Shown: positions 24,217-32,986, numbered from the stretch's first letter. The stretch: 45,390 bases of DNA from Granulicella sp. S190 (GCF_009766095.1 NZ_LMUD01000016.1:192029-237418), one strand, 5' to 3'. Program-made: numbers and translations. Notes: a model not told the origin generated them from the sequence alone.

Positions 24217-25013
24217 TCGGCGATTACCGGCCTCCGCAGCCGTGGAAGCGCAGTTTGAAGGCGATGCTTGTGAATGGACTCACGCGCCTCATTCCACATT
24301 CGCGTCGCGCCCCTGAGAACAGAGAAGGCTGCCTGGAATGGGCCACAGACCGAGCATTGTCGGATACGCTAAAGCAGCGGTGCAAGGCGGAAGGAGTCTC
24401 GATCCATGCGGCGCTGGTAGTGGCACTCGACCGTGCTCTGTTGAAAGTATTGGGGGAACAAAAAGCGCCTGCTTTGATCGAAAGCCCAATGGACGCACGA
24501 CGAGGGCGCCTCACCGCCTTAAAAAGCGACATGATCTTCTTCGGGGGCGGTAGCCTCAAAATACCTTCGGGACAGGAACGGACGTTGGGTTTCTGGGCAC
24601 GGACTCGCGAGATGCACGAACAAATCCGCAGAGATATCGAGAGGGAGATGGTCAATATACCCGGCCGATACCACTTCTTTGAGATGCTTCGGCCATTACC
24701 TGCCGCGCAGATTCAGTCGATGGTACGTCTGGGAGACAGGCTCAAGATCAACGGCAGCTGGAACCGTTTCGCGCTCTCTAATCTGGGCAATGTTGTGGTC
24801 AGCGATAGCGATGCCCCGTTTCGGGTTAAGGATCTGCGCATCTACGTGCATTCCTTCAACATCAGATTGCTCGGACTGGTCGCTTATGCGTTGAACGGCG
24901 AAATGCGCTTCTATCTTGTAAGCGACGAGAAGTGTCTCAGCTCTAAGCAGGCTGAAGCTCTAAAGCATGAGTTTATGTCCCTGCTCCGAGAGCAACTTAT
25001 TTCGGTGGAGTAG
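24213..25013 (+). pseudogene. C-terminal half of the condensation/PapA-like acyltransferase
   Basis: A 266-codon frame beginning MIGDYRPPQPWKRSLKAML. It matches the C-terminal subdomain of the same acyltransferase family: ALSDTLKQRCKAEGVSIHAA (the helix bearing the TVNDVVLA-like segment), and RFALSNLGNVVVSD, the counterpart of the SNLG/DFGWG element that lines the substrate channel. It has no catalytic HxxxD; that lies in the preceding frame. The ATGA overlap with that frame could be genuine translational coupling of a split enzyme, but a single lost base is simpler. If functional, it would transfer an acyl or peptidyl group to an alcohol or amine. Confidence 0.6.
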
Positions 25014-25176
25014 GAGATTAGCGTAGCTCATCTTGTTTTCGAGCCATCAGCTGGATGAGTCCAATCCCAGGACGGCGAAGTCACCACTTTGGTTATACGC
25101 AGCAGCGTTCCGTAGTCCTTTGTCTATCGACATTCTCCGAAACGCACTAGAGACAGACTTTGCCTGAGGAGGGCTC

Positions 25177-25968
25177 ATGATTCGGGTACGCAATCTTACG
25201 AAGACTTTCAAGTCACTCACCGCAGTGAAAGGAATTTCATTCGATGTGGAGCAGGGGGAGATATTTGCCTTTCTGGGACCGAATGGCGCAGGCAAGACGA
25301 CCACCATCAAAATGTTGACGACGATGCTTCGTCCGACCAGCGGCACGATCCAGTTGGATGGAATAGATACCGTCCTCCGGCAGATGGCGGCGAGAAAGAA
25401 GTTCGGAGTCGTGTTTCAGGATCCCAGCCTCGACGAACAGCAAACTGCATACGAAAACATGGAGTTGCATGGGGTTCTCTATGGCATGACAAAGAAACTT
25501 CGAGCCGAGCGAATCGAGAAGCTACTCCGCCTCTTCGAACTGTGGGAGAGGCGTAAGGATTTTGTTAAGCAGTTCTCCGGCGGTATGAAGCGTCGACTCG
25601 AGATTGCCCGTGGATTGCTCCACATGCCGAAGATCTTCTTTCTCGACGAACCCACACTGGGTCTCGATCCGCAGAGCCGAAGCCAGCTTTGGGCCCACGT
25701 GAAGTATTTGAATGAGACGGAGAACACCACGATCTTCCTGACCACACATTACATGGACGAGGCCGAGCGGGTTGCGCACAGGATTGCGATCATGGATCAC
25801 GGAGAGTTGATAGCACAAGGCACGGCATCCTCTTTGAAAGGAAGGACGGACACCGATTCATTGGAAGATGCATTTCTGGCGCTTACCGGGACATCCGTTC
25901 GCGATGGAAGCGCAAGCTCCACAGAGCAGGTTCGAGAAATTGCACGGATGATAGGGAGTAGCCGATGA
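25177..25968 (+). CDS. ABC transporter ATP-binding protein, DrrA/daunorubicin-resistance type
   Basis: A 263-residue ATPase. Walker A GPNGAGKTT is at residues 34-42, the signature SGGMKRRLEIARGLL follows in the middle, Walker B reads IFFLDEPTLGLDPQSR, and the switch TTHYMDEAE completes the set. The SGGM signature and the HYMDEAE switch are typical of DrrA-like ATPases, which pair with an ABC-2 permease to export antibiotics or lipids. The chain is shorter than DrrA (about 330), with a brief C-terminal tail after AFLALTG. GAGGAGG precedes the ATG. The stop overlaps the permease start (ATGA). Because the permease is frameshifted, the pump may be inactive. Confidence 0.9.
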   Translation: MIRVRNLTKTFKSLTAVKGISFDVEQGEIFAFLGPNGAGKTTTIKMLTTMLRPTSGTIQLDGIDTVLRQMAARKKFGVVFQDPSLDEQQTAYENMELHGVLYGMTKKLRAERIEKLLRLFELWERRKDFVKQFSGGMKRRLEIARGLLHMPKIFFLDEPTLGLDPQSRSQLWAHVKYLNETENTTIFLTTHYMDEAERVAHRIAIMDHGELIAQGTASSLKGRTDTDSLEDAFLALTGTSVRDGSASSTEQVREIARMIGSSR

Positions 25969-26712
25969 ACGTGATTTACATTCTATGGCTGCGCGAAGTC
26001 AAACGCTACGTGCGATCGCGCGTACAGATTATCTTCTCGCTGGCACAACCGACATTTTACTTATTAGCTTTCGGTCTCGGCTTCGGCCCTGTCTTCGAAA
26101 AGGCCGGCGAAGGAAGTTATCTGCAGTTCCTGGCGCCAGGTATTGTGGGTATGACCGTGCTTCTTAGCTCGATGTTTTCCGGGATCGCCGTATTATGGGA
26201 TCGCCAATTTGGATTCCTCAAGGAGACCCTGGTTGCGCCGGTACCTCGAATCTATCTCATGATAGGTCGTACTCTCGGTGGCGCAACGATAGGCATGATC
26301 CAAGGAGCATTGATTCTTCTGGTATGTCTTATCGCGGGGTTCCGGCCGCAGCACTGGGTCAACCTGGTATCTGCATTCAGCTTTGTCACCATGATCGCCA
26401 TCCCTTTCGCGGCGCTTGGAATGACGCTAGGTTCGATGATTCAAAGCATGGAGGGTCTTAACCTCGCTTCAAACTTCCTCCGTGATGCCCATGTTCTTTC
26501 TGTCCGGCGCTCTTTATCCATTGAGCAATCTGTCCAGGGTCCTCAGTATGATCACGCACATCGATCCGCTCTCTTACGGCGTGGATGGTCTGCGGGGAGC
26601 ACTGGTAGGTGTCTGGCACTTCAACTACTTTCTGGACAGCATTCTGTTATGTACTCTGGCGGCAATATTTCTTATGACAGGCGCCTATTTCTTCTCGCAA
26701 ATCGAAGTTTGA
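25965..26712 (+). pseudogene. ABC-2 type permease (DrrB-like) with a +1 frameshift
   Basis: The reading frame from 25965 encodes an ABC-2 permease (MNVIYILWLREVKRYVRSRV, FLAPGIVGMTVLLSSMFSG, DRQFGFLKETLVAPVPR) up to SNFL at 26480. It then goes out of frame and continues with non-membrane sequence to 26750. The correct continuation is in the frame starting at 26482: VMPMFFLSGALYPLSNL, then DPLSYGVDGLRGAL and a last membrane helix, with a stop at 26710-26712. Removing one C at 26480-26481 restores SNFLVMPMFFLSG, a standard DrrB sequence. Whether this is a natural mutation or a base-calling error cannot be decided here. The partner is the DrrA-like ATPase. Confidence 0.88.
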
Positions 26713-26768
26713 AACTTCTCCAACGGTTCGCGATCAGACTTCCTAACTAAGCTGTCGCATTAAGCGGG

Positions 26769-29228
26769 TTACTCGAAACGTAGCGCTTCCACTGCGTTCA
26801 CTCTTGCGGCACGTGCCGCGGGCACCGCTGAAGCAATTACGGCCGCAATCAGAATGACCACAGCGGAACCGACAAACGCGAACGGGCCCGGCTGATGGAT
26901 ATCCGTTACATACTTGGCGATTGCTCGTGCCAGAGTAAGGCCCACCAGGACGCCCGAGCCCACTCCAATGCTGGCCATGACCACACCCTCTACGAGAACG
27001 GTGGAGAGAATGTTGCGAGGTAGAGCGCCGAGGGCCATGCGGATTCCAAACTCCCGCGTACGCCCGCTGACAGAAAAGGCGAGGACGCCTGCCACGCCTA
27101 CCACAGAGATCAGGAGCGCCACGGCGGCGAATCCGCCAAACACAATCGCGTTGAGCCGGTCGGGCGACAGCACCTCAGCGCGAACGTCGCCGAGGGTGCT
27201 GGCCTTCTCCACGGGTTGATCTGCCGATATCCCGCGAATGGTTTGTGTGATGGCGGGGACGAGCGCGTAAGCATCCTGATGTGCGCGCACGAACAGGCGG
27301 CCGTTCCATCCTTGCTCTTGTTCGCTCGGCTCATAGATCGTCATGGCCGGTGACGGGATGATATTTTCATCGTCGAAGTCGGGTACGACGGCAATGATTC
27401 GCCTTGGTTCGGTGCTGATGCCGACAAATTTCATCACCCCGTCCGTCCACTGCAGGGTATGGTTCACCGCGCCCTGCCCTGGGTAAAGCATCTTTGCCAG
27501 GCTCTGAGTGATGATGACCACACGCTCGGAACCATCATCGTCGCCCTCGTTGAAGTCGCGGCCCTCCTGAATTGGCACACCGAACGTGTCGAAGTATCCC
27601 GGCGATACCACCCGGAACTTTCCGCGGAAGTCTTGGCCGTCGACCCGTCGGGCGCCTTGCGCGGCAAATTGAAAGCTGATGTTCAGTCCCCGATCATCAC
27701 GCCAGGGAGCGGTAAAGCCCGAAGACACGTGCTCCACTCCTGGCAGCGCTCCGATCCGACGTTGCACCTCGCGATAGAACTCGTCCACCTGCTGGGGTGT
27801 CCGCCCATACGACATCTTCGGAAGATTCAATGCAAGAACATTGGCCGAATCGAACGGCGGTCGCATCTGCTCCAGCACAAACAGAGTCTTCATCAGAACA
27901 CAGGCTCCGGCGAGCAGCAGAAATGAGGCTGCGATCTGCGTAACAGCAAAGATGCGGAGACGCCGGCTACTCCCACCGGCCACACGTGCTCCACGGCCGG
28001 TAAGGCCGCCTTGCGGCGAGTCCGCCGAGGGAAGCCGTGGAATGAATGCGAGGAAGACAGCCGCGATCAACGCGAGCCCGATCCCAAACCATACGAGGCT
28101 GAAGTCGAGCGTGAGTTCTTCGGCGCGCACGGAGAAGCGCGATGCATAACGACCCAGCACGGCCACCATCGGGATCGCGAGCGCCACTGCCGCGACGGCC
28201 CCGCTCCCGCATAGGATCAGGCTTTCAGCGAGCAGAGAACGACGCAGCACCGAAGCGCTTGCGCCGAGCGCTGAACGTATTGCCAGCTCCGGTTCGCGGC
28301 GCACCGTTCTCGCCAGCACCAGATTGGCGACGTTCGAACTCGCAATCACGAAGAGCAGCGCCGAAGCCGCGAATAGTATCCACAAGATCGTGTTGGCGCG
28401 CGAGTTGATCTGCGCGTGTATGCGCGTTACGTCGATCTTGTAATGGTCTCCAGGTTTGTACACTTCCGGGTGCGCAGCCACCATGGCGCCGTGTATGCTG
28501 CGCAGCTCCGCTCGCGCACTGTCGATACTCGCGCCGGGAGCCAGCCGCCCGAAGACCTCCGTCATGCGATGCTCGCGCCCAGTCACCATGGTGGCAGAGA
28601 GGTGATGCGGGCTGGTAACAATATTGGCGATGATCTCCGTTGCGACCGGATAGGGAACGGATGGTTCCAGAACGCCAACCACTGTCGCGGGGCGCGCGCC
28701 GCAGCAGCTTTCCAGCCGCACAGACTTTCCAATCACGCTGGGATCGGAGTGCAGCGATGTTCTCCAGAAGTGGTAGGTCAGCACCACAGCTCCGGCGGCG
28801 TTCTGTCCGTCATCGGCGGGAGTCAGCAGGCGACCAAGCACCGGGTGTAGACCCATCACCTCGAAGTAGTTTCCATCCACCACGCCCGCTGGGATCTCGC
28901 GCGGCGTGCCTAGACCCACGACGGTAAAATCGATCTCTGAAAATGTGCCCAGTTCCTTAATTGACTTCAGGCCGCTGCCGATGTCCTGAATCTCGGGGAC
29001 CGAAAACGCAGCGTTTTCTTCGCCGATGCCCTGGGCGCTCTGGCGCAGGTAAAGCAACCGATCTTCATCGCGATTTGCGAGCGGACGCAGCAGCACGGCA
29101 CGCACTACGCTGAAGATTGCGGCGTTGGCTCCAATACCCAATGCCAGCGTGAGGGCGACGGTAATCCACAGCGCAGGAACTCGCGCCAGAGAACGCACGG
29201 CAATTTTCAAATCGTGAAAGAACGACAT
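26769..29228 (-). CDS. MacB/FtsX-like permease of the acidobacterial duplicated orphan permease type
   Basis: An 819-residue membrane protein from the ATG at 29228, chosen because GGAGG is placed six bases upstream (an in-frame start 13 codons earlier is less likely). It begins MSFFHDLKIAVRSLARVPAL and ALTLALGIGANAAIFSVV, the diagnostic N-terminus of acidobacterial ADOP permeases. A MacB-type periplasmic domain, an FtsX block of three helices near residues 270-400, a second periplasmic domain and a final FtsX block (GRTREFGIRMALGALPRNIL) follow, giving a duplicated MacB layout. These proteins lack their own ATPase and their substrate is unknown. PadR-type regulators often accompany them, but none is seen here. 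Confidence 0.9.
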   Translation of the reverse strand: MSFFHDLKIAVRSLARVPALWITVALTLALGIGANAAIFSVVRAVLLRPLANRDEDRLLYLRQSAQGIGEENAAFSVPEIQDIGSGLKSIKELGTFSEIDFTVVGLGTPREIPAGVVDGNYFEVMGLHPVLGRLLTPADDGQNAAGAVVLTYHFWRTSLHSDPSVIGKSVRLESCCGARPATVVGVLEPSVPYPVATEIIANIVTSPHHLSATMVTGREHRMTEVFGRLAPGASIDSARAELRSIHGAMVAAHPEVYKPGDHYKIDVTRIHAQINSRANTILWILFAASALLFVIASSNVANLVLARTVRREPELAIRSALGASASVLRRSLLAESLILCGSGAVAAVALAIPMVAVLGRYASRFSVRAEELTLDFSLVWFGIGLALIAAVFLAFIPRLPSADSPQGGLTGRGARVAGGSSRRLRIFAVTQIAASFLLLAGACVLMKTLFVLEQMRPPFDSANVLALNLPKMSYGRTPQQVDEFYREVQRRIGALPGVEHVSSGFTAPWRDDRGLNISFQFAAQGARRVDGQDFRGKFRVVSPGYFDTFGVPIQEGRDFNEGDDDGSERVVIITQSLAKMLYPGQGAVNHTLQWTDGVMKFVGISTEPRRIIAVVPDFDDENIIPSPAMTIYEPSEQEQGWNGRLFVRAHQDAYALVPAITQTIRGISADQPVEKASTLGDVRAEVLSPDRLNAIVFGGFAAVALLISVVGVAGVLAFSVSGRTREFGIRMALGALPRNILSTVLVEGVVMASIGVGSGVLVGLTLARAIAKYVTDIHQPGPFAFVGSAVVILIAAVIASAVPAARAARVNAVEALRFE

Positions 29229-29354
29229 ATCAAACCTCCGTTCAAGCGGTTTCGTCTGTTTGCACACAAGCCAGGGTCACGCCAGCGGAAAACATGCTTG
29301 CCGCCACGCCAGCCCCGGCGGTGACACTGTTCCTTCTTCCCTTCGTGCCCGCCA

Positions 29355-29789
29355 TCATCGCGCAGTGACTTTTCGCCGTCGCTGCTCGCTCTGCTTGATG
29401 ATTTCGCTCATGTCCCCCGCAGGCCGAATCTCGAAGCTGTTGCCATACGTCAGCGCCGGATGCTGCGCGATGAGCTGTACAGCATGATTCATATCCCGCG
29501 CCTCAAGGACGAGAATGCCGCCGAGTTGTTCCTTGGTTTCCGCATAGGGACCGTCGGTAGTTGCCACTTTGCCGTTTTTCCAATGCAGGGTCAGGGCGGT
29601 TTCCGAAGGCTGAAGCGCTTCTCCACCTGCCCAGTGCCCGTTGGCGCGAAGATGGTCGTCGTACTCAAAGCATAGGTCGAACATGGCGTTTCGCTGGTCC
29701 TCAGTCATACCATCGAATTTGCCTTTATCGTAGTATCCCAGACAGATGTATTTGATGGTTCCTCCATATTGTGTTGGTAATGCCTGCAA
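29355..29789 (-). CDS. YCII/DGPF-domain protein, uncertain start
   Basis: A YCII-domain protein (ferredoxin-like dimeric fold; enzymatic role unproven) with the hallmark DGPYAETKEQLGG. Family members start MKYICL...; here that position (29754-29756) reads ATC rather than ATG, although GGAGG stands at the ideal distance in front of it. The only ATG in frame lies 11 codons earlier at 29789 and would put the ribosome-binding site inside the gene. Either initiation occurs at ATC, or the ATG has been lost and the product carries an extra N-terminal tail. It is one of three DGPF proteins next to an ECF sigma gene, a known genetic association. Confidence 0.82.
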   Translation of the reverse strand: MQALPTQYGGTIKYICLGYYDKGKFDGMTEDQRNAMFDLCFEYDDHLRANGHWAGGEALQPSETALTLHWKNGKVATTDGPYAETKEQLGGILVLEARDMNHAVQLIAQHPALTYGNSFEIRPAGDMSEIIKQSEQRRRKVTAR

Positions 29790-29819
29790 GATTAAAAGCC
29801 CCGGCCAGCGGCAGGAAGT

Positions 29820-29987
29820 TTACAGACTTCCGGCTGGGATTGCGTTTGCGCGCTCGTAATTCACGAAAATGACGCTTTTCGAGGTAACTGCGCTTTCCGT
29901 CACCTTGAACGCCGCCGGGACCCTGCCATCGGCAAACAATCGTTTCCCACTGCCCAACGTTATCGGAAATATCTTCAGCCACTTGCC
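29820..29987 (-). pseudogene. C-terminal relic of a dihydrofolate-reductase-family protein
   Basis: Directly after the stop of the next YCII gene, and in the same frame, 55 codons read GKWLKIFPITLGSGKRLFAD, then GRVPAAFKVTESAVTSKSV, then FVNYERANAIPAGSL and TAA. LGSGKRLF and the following strands are the conserved C-terminus of RibD/DHFR-like reductases, which are often found beside DGPF and ECF42 genes. The N-terminal 120-140 residues with the cofactor site are gone, so a deletion probably fused the YCII gene end to this tail. No function is expected unless stop-codon readthrough occurs. Confidence 0.75.
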
Positions 29988-30335
29988 TCAGTCGGGCCTC
30001 CAAACCGCGCGCACCTCGACCGGCGCGCGACAGGCGATGGCAGCCTTGCGCGCCCACGCGAGTGCATCATTCAGATTGGCAGCTTCCAGTACCCAGAAAC
30101 CGCCTATATGCTCCTTGGTCTCCAGGTACGGCCCGTCGGTGATGAGCACCTTGCCATCGGGCTGTGCCCGCAGCGACCTAGCGCTGCTCGCGGGGGAGAG
30201 ACCGCCAACGAAAACCCTGACACCGGCAGCCTCCATCTCGTCGTTGAGCACGTCGATATCGCGGTGCATCGCTTCATCCTCGAGCGACTCGTCGTAGCCG
30301 TCGGGGTGGTGAATCGCAACCAGATACTGCGGCAT
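29988..30335 (-). CDS. YCII/DGPF-domain protein
   Basis: A 115-residue protein starting MPQYLVAIHHPDGYDES, from an ATG at 30335 with AAAGGAG five bases upstream. The family hallmark is DGPYLETKEHIGGFWVLEAA. It ends early with VEVRAVWRPD, where homologues continue somewhat further, because the following sequence is a fused relic of another gene (29820-29987). The protein may still be folded since the core beta-alpha-beta units are complete. YCII proteins accompany ECF42-type sigma factors, whose gene lies 800 bases upstream on the same strand; function is unknown. Confidence 0.82.
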   Translation of the reverse strand: MPQYLVAIHHPDGYDESLEDEAMHRDIDVLNDEMEAAGVRVFVGGLSPASSARSLRAQPDGKVLITDGPYLETKEHIGGFWVLEAANLNDALAWARKAAIACRAPVEVRAVWRPD

Positions 30336-30407
30336 GATTTCTCCTTTATCCTGTAACGTTGGAGCAGCCCGGTCTGACCTGCCTTGCATCCGTGGATGCA
30401 AGAGCGG

Positions 30408-30848
30408 CTATTTCTTGAAGGTCTGATTCGGCAGCTCAGCCCGCTTCGCTACTTTGTACTGAATCTCCTCTTTGGACAGGATGGGTGCGAAGTCTTCCAT
30501 CTCAAAGACTTGTCGGATTTCGACTTCGCCTTTGCCGGACCGGTTGCCAAAAGGGGCACGCTTGATCCACTCGATGGCCTCTTCGAGGGACTTGACCTGC
30601 CAGAGCCAGAAGCCGGCGACGAGCTCCTTGGCCTCAGTGAAGGGGCCGTCGACAACGGTAATAGAATCGCCGGAGAATTTGACGCGTGCGCCTTTGGAGC
30701 TGGGATGGAGGCCATCCATGGCGAGCACGACGCCAGCCTTGATGAGCTCTTCGTTGTACTTGCCCATGTCGGCGAGGAGCTGCGGATCGGGGCGGTGGCC
30801 TTCTTTTTCTGACTCTGGGGATGCTTTGACGATGACCATAAATCGCAT
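30408..30848 (-). CDS. YCII/DGPF-domain protein
   Basis: A 146-residue protein, from the ATG at 30848 with GGAGA about eight bases upstream. It begins MRFMVIVKASPESEKEG and carries the exact family signature DGPFTEAKELVAGFWLWQVK, the sequence from which the DGPF name is taken. The C-terminus (VEIRQVFEMEDFAP and after) is the usual length, so this is the most intact copy of the three. It lies between another DGPF gene (73 bases downstream) and the ECF sigma factor gene and is probably part of the sigma factor's regulon or operon. Confidence 0.88.
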   Translation of the reverse strand: MRFMVIVKASPESEKEGHRPDPQLLADMGKYNEELIKAGVVLAMDGLHPSSKGARVKFSGDSITVVDGPFTEAKELVAGFWLWQVKSLEEAIEWIKRAPFGNRSGKGEVEIRQVFEMEDFAPILSKEEIQYKVAKRAELPNQTFKK

Positions 30849-30982
30849 TGCGATATCTCCTTTGGGTTGAACGATGGTGGGGTGGCTTGTTTTTGGTTTA
30901 GCTATTTGTTGGCTAATCGGTGAACTCAGATTGAGCGTCGTTGGATCGCTTCGCCCTGTGGACGGCCGTAGTTGTCGGGAAG

Positions 30983-31009
30983 TTAATTCGCAAGCAAATA
31001 TTGCGGCAT
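30983..31009 (-). pseudogene. Eight-codon relic of a fourth YCII gene
   Basis: AAAAGGAGAGATC followed by ATG at 31009 opens MPQYLLAN and then TAA. The first five residues and the ribosome-binding region nearly repeat those of the intact YCII gene starting at 30335, so this is the head of a duplicated or deleted copy. The surrounding gap (30849-31131) holds nothing else I recognise. Confidence 0.6.
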
Positions 31010-31131
31010 GATCTCTCCTTTTATCCTGGTTTGATCTTCGGGCGGGCCGGTTCCTCGTCTTCACTACATAGTCGAATGGCCAGACTGGAATTCGACAAAG
31101 CGTTCAAGAAATTTTGCGTCTTCTGCGTTTT

Positions 31132-32385
31132 TTATTTCAACTGCCGAATCCGCTCTTGCAGGAATCGCCGCTCTGGTTCCTGTTGGGTCAGCTCCAGAGC
31201 TTTCCCATAAGAGGACCGGGCCTCAGTTGTCCTGCCGAGCCTGCGGTACATCTCTGCACGGGCGGAATGCGCCAGGTAGTAATTTGCCAGTTCGCCATGT
31301 GCCAACACCGCGTCGATATGCGCCAGACCGGCTTCAGGGCCATCGCGCATGGCAATGGCCACGGCACGATTGAGACGTACAACCGGCGAAGGCTGAATTT
31401 GCAGCAATCGATCATAGAGCGCAACAATCTGCCGCCAGTCAGTCATCGCGACGGATTCCGCCTCCGCATGAACGGCCGCAATCGCAGCCTGCAATGTGTA
31501 GGAGCCGAAGCGGTGGGACTTCAGGGCTTTCTCCAGCAATGCCACTCCCTCCGCGATCTGCTCCTGATTCCAGAGGGAACGGACTTGATTCTCCAGCAAT
31601 ATCAGCTCTCCGGTCTGCGATGTTCTCGCGACACGACGGGATTCCTGTAGCAACATCAGGGAGAGCAGCCCAAGAACCTCCGGCTCTGGAAGGAGTTCGC
31701 TCACCAACCGACCCAGCCGGATCGCCTCGCCGGTTAGCTCGGCCCGCGTCACCTTCGCCCCCGCCGCAGCAGAGTAGCCCTCGTTAAAGACGAGATAGAT
31801 CACCTGAAGTACCGCATCCAGTCGCTCTGGCAACTGCTGCGGAGACGGCACCTCGTACCGAATCGATGAGTCTCGAATCTTTGCCTTTGCACGCACAATG
31901 CGCTGCGCCAGCGTAGACGGAGTGGTGAGGAAGGCCTTCGCAATCTCCTCGGTCGCCAGCCGGCACACCTCACGCAAGGTGAGCGCAACGCGCGCCTCCA
32001 GCGGTAGAGACGGATGACAGCAGGTAAAGATCAGGCGCAGCCGATCATCCTCAATGGTGTCTTCTTCCTCGGACCCTTCCACCGAACTCCCTCGCGCTTC
32101 GAGATATCGCACAAGCTCGTCTTGAGACGCATCGAATCGCGCCCTTCGACGCAGAGTATCAATGGCTTTGAATCGAGCTGTTGAAATCAACCACGGTCGC
32201 GGGTTATCGGGAACTCCACTCGTCGGCCACACGCTCAGCGCAGCCGCAAAGGCCTCGTGCATGGCCTCTTCGGCGATTTCAAGATCTCCGAGCAGGCGCG
32301 CCAACGTAGCAAGAATCCTGCCCGATTCGGACCGGTAAAGCGTCTCTATGATTCTGCTGAGCTCTTCGGGAACATTCTGCGGCAT
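31132..32385 (-). CDS. ECF42-type RNA polymerase sigma factor with C-terminal TPR-like extension
   Basis: A 417-residue protein from the ATG at 32385 (MPQNVPEELSRIIETLYRSE); an upstream in-frame extension of 12 codons lacks family features. Region 2 covers about residues 10-80 (LARLLGDLEIAEEAMHEAFA, NPRPWLISTARFKAIDTLRR). Region 4 covers about 115-170, with LPLEARVALTLREVCRLATE and TPSTLAQRIVRAKAKI. The 240-residue C-terminal half is helical and repeat-like (LNRAVAIAMRDGPEAGLAHI, YLAHSARAEMYRRLGRTTEA), matching the TPR-type extension of ECF42. These sigma factors have no anti-sigma factor gene and are encoded with DGPF proteins, as here. The genes they control in this organism are unknown. 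Confidence 0.88.
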   Translation of the reverse strand: MPQNVPEELSRIIETLYRSESGRILATLARLLGDLEIAEEAMHEAFAAALSVWPTSGVPDNPRPWLISTARFKAIDTLRRRARFDASQDELVRYLEARGSSVEGSEEEDTIEDDRLRLIFTCCHPSLPLEARVALTLREVCRLATEEIAKAFLTTPSTLAQRIVRAKAKIRDSSIRYEVPSPQQLPERLDAVLQVIYLVFNEGYSAAAGAKVTRAELTGEAIRLGRLVSELLPEPEVLGLLSLMLLQESRRVARTSQTGELILLENQVRSLWNQEQIAEGVALLEKALKSHRFGSYTLQAAIAAVHAEAESVAMTDWRQIVALYDRLLQIQPSPVVRLNRAVAIAMRDGPEAGLAHIDAVLAHGELANYYLAHSARAEMYRRLGRTTEARSSYGKALELTQQEPERRFLQERIRQLK

Positions 32386-32851
32386 GCAGGTCAAACTAAC
32401 AAACGAACATACTCCACACAACTATGCCATGCTTACTGCGCCATCTTGAGATCCCTCCCCTGACAATGGATGGGCGGTCCGCGGTAGTTCTCAAAGATGT
32501 GGAGCGTGCGTACTTTCTAGCGACTACCGTTCCAACTACACCTCCTGCGTTCGTGTCGTGCTGTCCATCATAGAGCCCGTCCATCGACCGCACCGAATCG
32601 TGATGGTCGAAAAATAGAAGTAGTGGAGAGCCATGGATCTCGCTCTCCACGCTCATCAATTGTGTGAGGAAATAGTCAATCGTAAGTCCCTATCCACTCA
32701 AGCTACTCCCTCAAAAATAGTTTTCGTGCTCAGCTTTTCGCGGTGCAAATCCGATGATCCTTTCGACACTCTGGAGGGGTCATAGCGAACAACGGGATGC
32801 TATTGTAGGATTTCTTCTAGCGGAAAATAACTCAGCCCTGAGTGCCTTGCG
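32386..32851. other. Intergenic region before the small-protein genes
   Basis: About 470 bases. A minus-strand frame over 32396-32659 includes HGSPLLLFFDHHDSVRSM, which looks more protein-like than its surroundings and may be a relic, but I cannot name a family. A TAA-rich AT stretch lies around 32690-32720. No promoter can be placed firmly. Confidence 0.4.
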
Positions 32852-32980
32852 ATGATGATGCAACTGGCGAACGAAGCAGTTTCCCTTGAGCCGGAGCTCT
32901 GCACACACGTCATCATCGATAGGTCAGCAGTATTCGATTCTGAGAACCGTGTTGAGCTTATTCGAAATCTGTGGAGGTGA
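32852..32980 (+). CDS. Possible 42-residue small protein or relic
   Basis: An open frame MMMQLANEAVSLEPELCTHV followed by IIDRSAVFDSENRVELIRNL and WR, ending at TGA 32978-32980. Residue use is protein-like, but the ATG triplet start has no visible ribosome-binding site. Its 3' end contains the ribosome-binding site of the next gene (32987), suggesting coupling if it is translated. No family is recognised; it could be the end of a deleted gene. Confidence 0.3.
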   Translation: MMMQLANEAVSLEPELCTHVIIDRSAVFDSENRVELIRNLWR

Positions 32981-32986
32981 TCGGAA

